Source: Terriglobus roseus (lineage in GTDB: Bacteria; Acidobacteriota; Terriglobia; Terriglobales; Acidobacteriaceae). Taken from it: DNA of 64,000 nucleotides. Both the position numbers and the translations under genes were made by a program. Under the pieces are notes generated by a model. That model did not search any database, was not told the origin of the DNA, and worked only from the letters and a program-made list of their open reading frames with translations. Positions 60,947 through 64,000 of this stretch are shown here, piece after piece; within the stretch, counting starts at the first letter, position 1, and the number at the start of each line of letters is the position of its first letter. The stretch spans positions 2,356,001-2,420,000 of the forward strand of contig NZ_LT629690.1 of NCBI RefSeq assembly GCF_900102185.1. Reading direction: 5' to 3'.

Positions 60947-62422
60947 TCAATTCCCCGCACTTGAAGGCAGATTCCGCATCGCATCTTCGGCGCCGATGCT
61001 TACAGGTTTTTCCAGCGCTCCATCAAGAGTAAAGTTTTCTAAAGCAATGGCCGTCGACCATTCCTCATGCAGCGCCTTCACATAACCAAGCTCCAACTCA
61101 TACAACATGGCCTGCGCCTCAAGCACTTTGGGATAGGCCTGCCCCATCTGCTGGTACTTCATCACTTCCAATTCATATGCCCGGCGGGCTCGTGGCAACA
61201 TCTGCGTGCGATACCGCTCCGCCGTGAATCGCGCCTGTTCATATTGTTGTGCAATGGGCTCAGCACGGTCCCGTGTCCACATCTGCGTTCGTACAACTGC
61301 AGCCTGCGCACGAGAGAGTTCCGCCTTCGCTGCACCAACATTACCCTGATTGCGATTCCACAATGGCAACTGAACGCCCGCCTGCGCAAAGCCCATCCAG
61401 CCGGCTGCTTTATTCGTTCCATCCAATCGCTCACCGGAGTACCACTCGCCGGCGGTGATCTTCATATCAGGAATCGATTCGCGTTTTGCGGACTTCACCT
61501 GTGCCTCTGCAATCGCAACAGATGCTGTTGCCTGCTTCACCGCGGGACTATCATCTACTCCCTTGCGCATCAAATCCTGAATATCCATCTGCGGCGGTTC
61601 AGTCAATTTTCCATCCAACGGCTGCGCACTCATCGACGACACGCCCGCTGTAGCAGCAAGCCTTCCAAACGCTCCAAGAAACATCCGTTGAGCATCGACA
61701 AAATCCATCTTCGCCTGCTCCGCTTGTATTTCAGCTTTTAATACATCTGCTGCATCCGCCTGCCCCACACGCATTAATTCATGCGCATTCACCTGCGCAT
61801 CCTCCGCTCGCTTCAACATACGTTCATGAATGGACACCGACACTTGCGCACTCAATGCATCAAAGAACCGCTGCGCAACGTCGTTATGAACACGCGCACG
61901 TTGTGTTTCTACGCCAAGTTCATTCGCCTTGCCTTCCGCGCGTGCGACGTCACGACGCAATGCAAGCTTTCGTCCCAACACAATCTCCTGCGAAAGGAAC
62001 GCGCCCTGCTCGCCGCCATGATAACTGCCGCCGCGAATATGCTCTCCTGAATAGCCAACCACCGGATCGGGCGGCAACGCTACCTGCCGTGCTTGTTGCT
62101 CACTGCGTGTCACAGCCGCACGCGCCTCAATGAGCGAAGGATGGTGCGTCTCTGCAAGATCTAACCACTGCGCCAAGGTCATCGCGGGCTTCTGCATAAC
62201 GTCCTTCAACAATTCCGGCGCGGGAAGATTCTCACCCGTGCGAAACTCCAGTGCCTCCGGCTCCTGCACTTCCTGCATGGGATACGCAAGAGCACTCCGG
62301 GCTGCAGGAGCACTTTGCTGCTGTTGCATTTCACCATGATCATGGTGCATGCCTTCCATAGATTGCGCTGCAGCCGCACCACTCACCATTACGCATGCCA
62401 ATACCAGAGAATGCATCCTCAT
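60947..62422 (-). CDS. TolC-family outer-membrane efflux protein with His/Met-rich N-terminus
   Basis: The 491-residue protein has a signal peptide (about 1-19). A metal-binding-like stretch MEGMHHDHGEMQQQQ follows directly. Helical repeats of the outer-membrane efflux fold make up the rest (LAQWLDLAETHHPSLIEARAAV, then NAHELMRVGQADAADVLKAEIQAEQ). It is probably a CusC-type channel, though no RND pump or adaptor lies in the window. Its start overlaps the stop of the oxidase gene by 4 bases (62419-62422), and the ATPase start lies 10 bases beyond its own stop. Confidence 0.9.
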   Translation of the reverse strand: MRMHSLVLACVMVSGAAAAQSMEGMHHDHGEMQQQQSAPAARSALAYPMQEVQEPEALEFRTGENLPAPELLKDVMQKPAMTLAQWLDLAETHHPSLIEARAAVTRSEQQARQVALPPDPVVGYSGEHIRGGSYHGGEQGAFLSQEIVLGRKLALRRDVARAEGKANELGVETQRARVHNDVAQRFFDALSAQVSVSIHERMLKRAEDAQVNAHELMRVGQADAADVLKAEIQAEQAKMDFVDAQRMFLGAFGRLAATAGVSSMSAQPLDGKLTEPPQMDIQDLMRKGVDDSPAVKQATASVAIAEAQVKSAKRESIPDMKITAGEWYSGERLDGTNKAAGWMGFAQAGVQLPLWNRNQGNVGAAKAELSRAQAAVVRTQMWTRDRAEPIAQQYEQARFTAERYRTQMLPRARRAYELEVMKYQQMGQAYPKVLEAQAMLYELELGYVKALHEEWSTAIALENFTLDGALEKPVSIGAEDAMRNLPSSAGN

Positions 62423-63951
62423 CGACGCACCTCCTCGGCCTTCGCAACAGCACTCGTTGCAGCACCGCCATACAATGAAGCGAATGGATCCTTCGGTCGA
62501 TTCGCAGCCTTCATTGCAGCAATCACGCGATCATATTGTTCTGCAGGCAACACACGCACGAACGTCATCATGCCCTGCATGAAACGGCTCCAGCCTGCAT
62601 TCAATCCGAGATTCTCTGGCCGATTGACCAACGCATCCATCTGCATCATCGGCCCTTCCATCAAAGCGTCTTGCGGATAGTTCGGCACGTTTTCTGCGTT
62701 TGGCGCAGCCTCCTGCATCTGCTGCATCATTCCTTCTTGGCTTGTATCAAAGGCTCCCTGCTGCTTGCGCTGTTGTGCGCTCATACGGGGCGAACCATCC
62801 ATCTGCTGCTGCATCATGCCCATCATGGATGGGTCCATGTCTGTATTTGCAAGTGCAACATCACCATTGCGCATTGCAGGCTTCGTAGCCATATCCATAT
62901 TCATGGGGCGCGTCATCGGTCCCACCTGCGTCACCATCTGATTCATCATGTGGTGCGGTAGATGGCAATGCAGCATCCAGTCGCCAGGATTGTCCGCAAC
63001 AAACTCCACATCGCGCGCCTGTCCAACGCCAACCAACACAGTGTTTCCGGGCCACCACGCTGTCTCCGGAATTCGGCCACCTTCTGTGCCGGTGGTATAG
63101 AACGTGTGTCCATGCACATGCATCGGATGGTGATCCATGCCCATGTTCACAAAGCGAATGCGTATTCGCTCGCCCTGCTTCACGATGAGCGGCGTGGTTG
63201 CCGGGCTGGCTTTGCCGTTCAGCAGCAGCCAGTTGTACTCCATCTTCATGGTGTCGGGGATCGTCTGATTCGCAAGCAGAGCGAACTCCTGCAGATGGAT
63301 GACGTAGTCCTTCTCGCAGTGCGGACGATACGGGACCTTCGGGTGCATGATCACCGCGCCCAGCATGCCTGCCATCTCCTGCATGGCCATGTGCGAGTGA
63401 TAGAAGAAAGTGCCTTCCTGCTTGATGACGAAGTTATAGGTAAAGCTCTCACCAGGCTTGATGGGCGGTTGACTAATGCCCGGCATACCATCGTTGCCGA
63501 TGGTGTCTTCAAATCCATGCCAATGGATTGACGTCGACTCAGGCAGTTCATTCTTATAAATCACGCGGATCTTATCGCCCTGCGTGACCTGAATCGTAGG
63601 CCCCGGCGCACTGCCGTTGAAGCCCCACACGTCCACCCACTTCTGCGGCGCAATCTGCTGGCGAAAGACACTCGCAGTCAGGCGAAACACCTTCACATCG
63701 CCGTCCATCTCGAATGGCAAGTCTCCCACTTCCGTGGTTATGACTGGAGCCGTGGCCAACGGCTTTGCGCCCGTATCCAATTTTGAAAGCGAGCCACTTG
63801 CTGTGCCCAGGTATCCGCCCTTCGCATGCACTTGCGGTCCTGCATTCTGCGGAACAGAGGCCATAACCTCCGCCTTGCTTTCGCGCCCAGTGGCAAGTAA
63901 TGCTGCGGACCATGCAGCCGTGCGCTGCAGAAACGATCTGCGTGTCGACAT
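62419..63951 (-). CDS. Tat-exported multicopper oxidase with Met-rich C-terminal tail (CopA/CueO-like)
   Basis: The ATG at 63951 with GGAG nine bases upstream gives the twin-arginine signal STRRSFLQRTAAWSAA. Alternative starts up to 63996 lack it at the N-terminus. Copper motifs are HWHG (143-146), HSH (185-187), HPMHVHG (275-281) and HCHLPHHM (328-335), so all three copper site types can form. The 510-residue chain continues about 170 residues past the last copper motif, with 23 methionines in MMGMMQQQM-like runs. It probably oxidises Cu(I) in the periplasm and heads the copper operon. The promoter lies beyond or just before the window end. Confidence 0.93.
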   Translation of the reverse strand: MSTRRSFLQRTAAWSAALLATGRESKAEVMASVPQNAGPQVHAKGGYLGTASGSLSKLDTGAKPLATAPVITTEVGDLPFEMDGDVKVFRLTASVFRQQIAPQKWVDVWGFNGSAPGPTIQVTQGDKIRVIYKNELPESTSIHWHGFEDTIGNDGMPGISQPPIKPGESFTYNFVIKQEGTFFYHSHMAMQEMAGMLGAVIMHPKVPYRPHCEKDYVIHLQEFALLANQTIPDTMKMEYNWLLLNGKASPATTPLIVKQGERIRIRFVNMGMDHHPMHVHGHTFYTTGTEGGRIPETAWWPGNTVLVGVGQARDVEFVADNPGDWMLHCHLPHHMMNQMVTQVGPMTRPMNMDMATKPAMRNGDVALANTDMDPSMMGMMQQQMDGSPRMSAQQRKQQGAFDTSQEGMMQQMQEAAPNAENVPNYPQDALMEGPMMQMDALVNRPENLGLNAGWSRFMQGMMTFVRVLPAEQYDRVIAAMKAANRPKDPFASLYGGAATSAVAKAEEVRR

Positions 63952-64000
63952 CTTTAGAAACTCCATGCTGAAAACCAACGTGTACCAACGGCGCATAGCG

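Overview
The window reads as a chromosomal segment of an Acidobacteriota bacterium, most likely family Acidobacteriaceae (Terriglobus, Edaphobacter or Granulicella-like). The case rests on gene content and composition, not on a database search. An Oar-type TonB-dependent receptor with an N-terminal carboxypeptidase-regulatory-like domain is cut by the left edge. There is a VWFA-related protein of the kind described from Acidobacteria, several Tat-exported soil-type enzymes (sulfatase, NIPSNAP, MsrP, multicopper oxidase), an alpha-L-fucosidase and a GH172 (DUF2961) protein. GC is moderately high and genes are dense on both strands. I see no insertion sequence, integrase, prophage, CRISPR array, rRNA or tRNA. 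The one structured RNA gene is a tmRNA.

Layout. 1-4.8 kb: TonB receptor, lytic transglycosylase and a secreted protein of unknown role. 4.8-8.9 kb: class Ia ribonucleotide reductase nrdA-nrdB behind a pair of candidate NrdR boxes, with structured leader and intergenic DNA. 9-15 kb: XRE-cupin regulator, fused PabB-PabC folate enzyme, ZIP metal transporter and arylsulfatase. 15.3-17 kb: rpmB-rpmG and a glycine-zipper lipoprotein. 17-24.6 kb: Tat-exported HisC-like aminotransferase, outer-membrane and secreted proteins, GH29 fucosidase, VWFA-related protein and esterase. 25-27.6 kb: the classical rpsP-khpA-rimM-trmD-rplS cluster.

27.7-41.5 kb: P5C dehydrogenase, a 1194-residue GH18-like/NodB/GT2 fusion divergent from a polytopic GT-C-like protein, DinB, FabI, EVE, MsrA, NIPSNAP, a GAF-GGDEF cyclase and MoaA. 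41.6-50 kb: small proteins, a SIMPL protein, an MBL-fold hydrolase, a second sulfatase, RNase HII, a PIG-L deacetylase and the MsrP-MsrQ methionine sulfoxide repair pair. 50-58.4 kb: a FAH-like hydratase, bacterial NHEJ (Ku plus LigD), galactose mutarotase, tmRNA, GH172 and Ogt. 58.5-64 kb: a copper-handling operon in the order multicopper oxidase, TolC-type outer-membrane factor, P-type ATPase.

Themes. The two sulfatases, fucosidase, GH172, mutarotase and TonB receptor suggest scavenging of plant or microbial polysaccharides, although they are scattered and not one locus. MsrA, MsrPQ, MoaA (molybdenum cofactor for MsrP), Ogt and Ku-LigD form a dispersed oxidative and DNA damage repair set. 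The items I would look at first are the GH18/NodB/GT2 single-chain enzyme, the shared GGAA-TTCC palindromic operators, the copper operon with its Met-rich oxidase tail and doubled YHS domain, the NrdR box pair, and the triple AGACGATTTT repeat ahead of rpmB.
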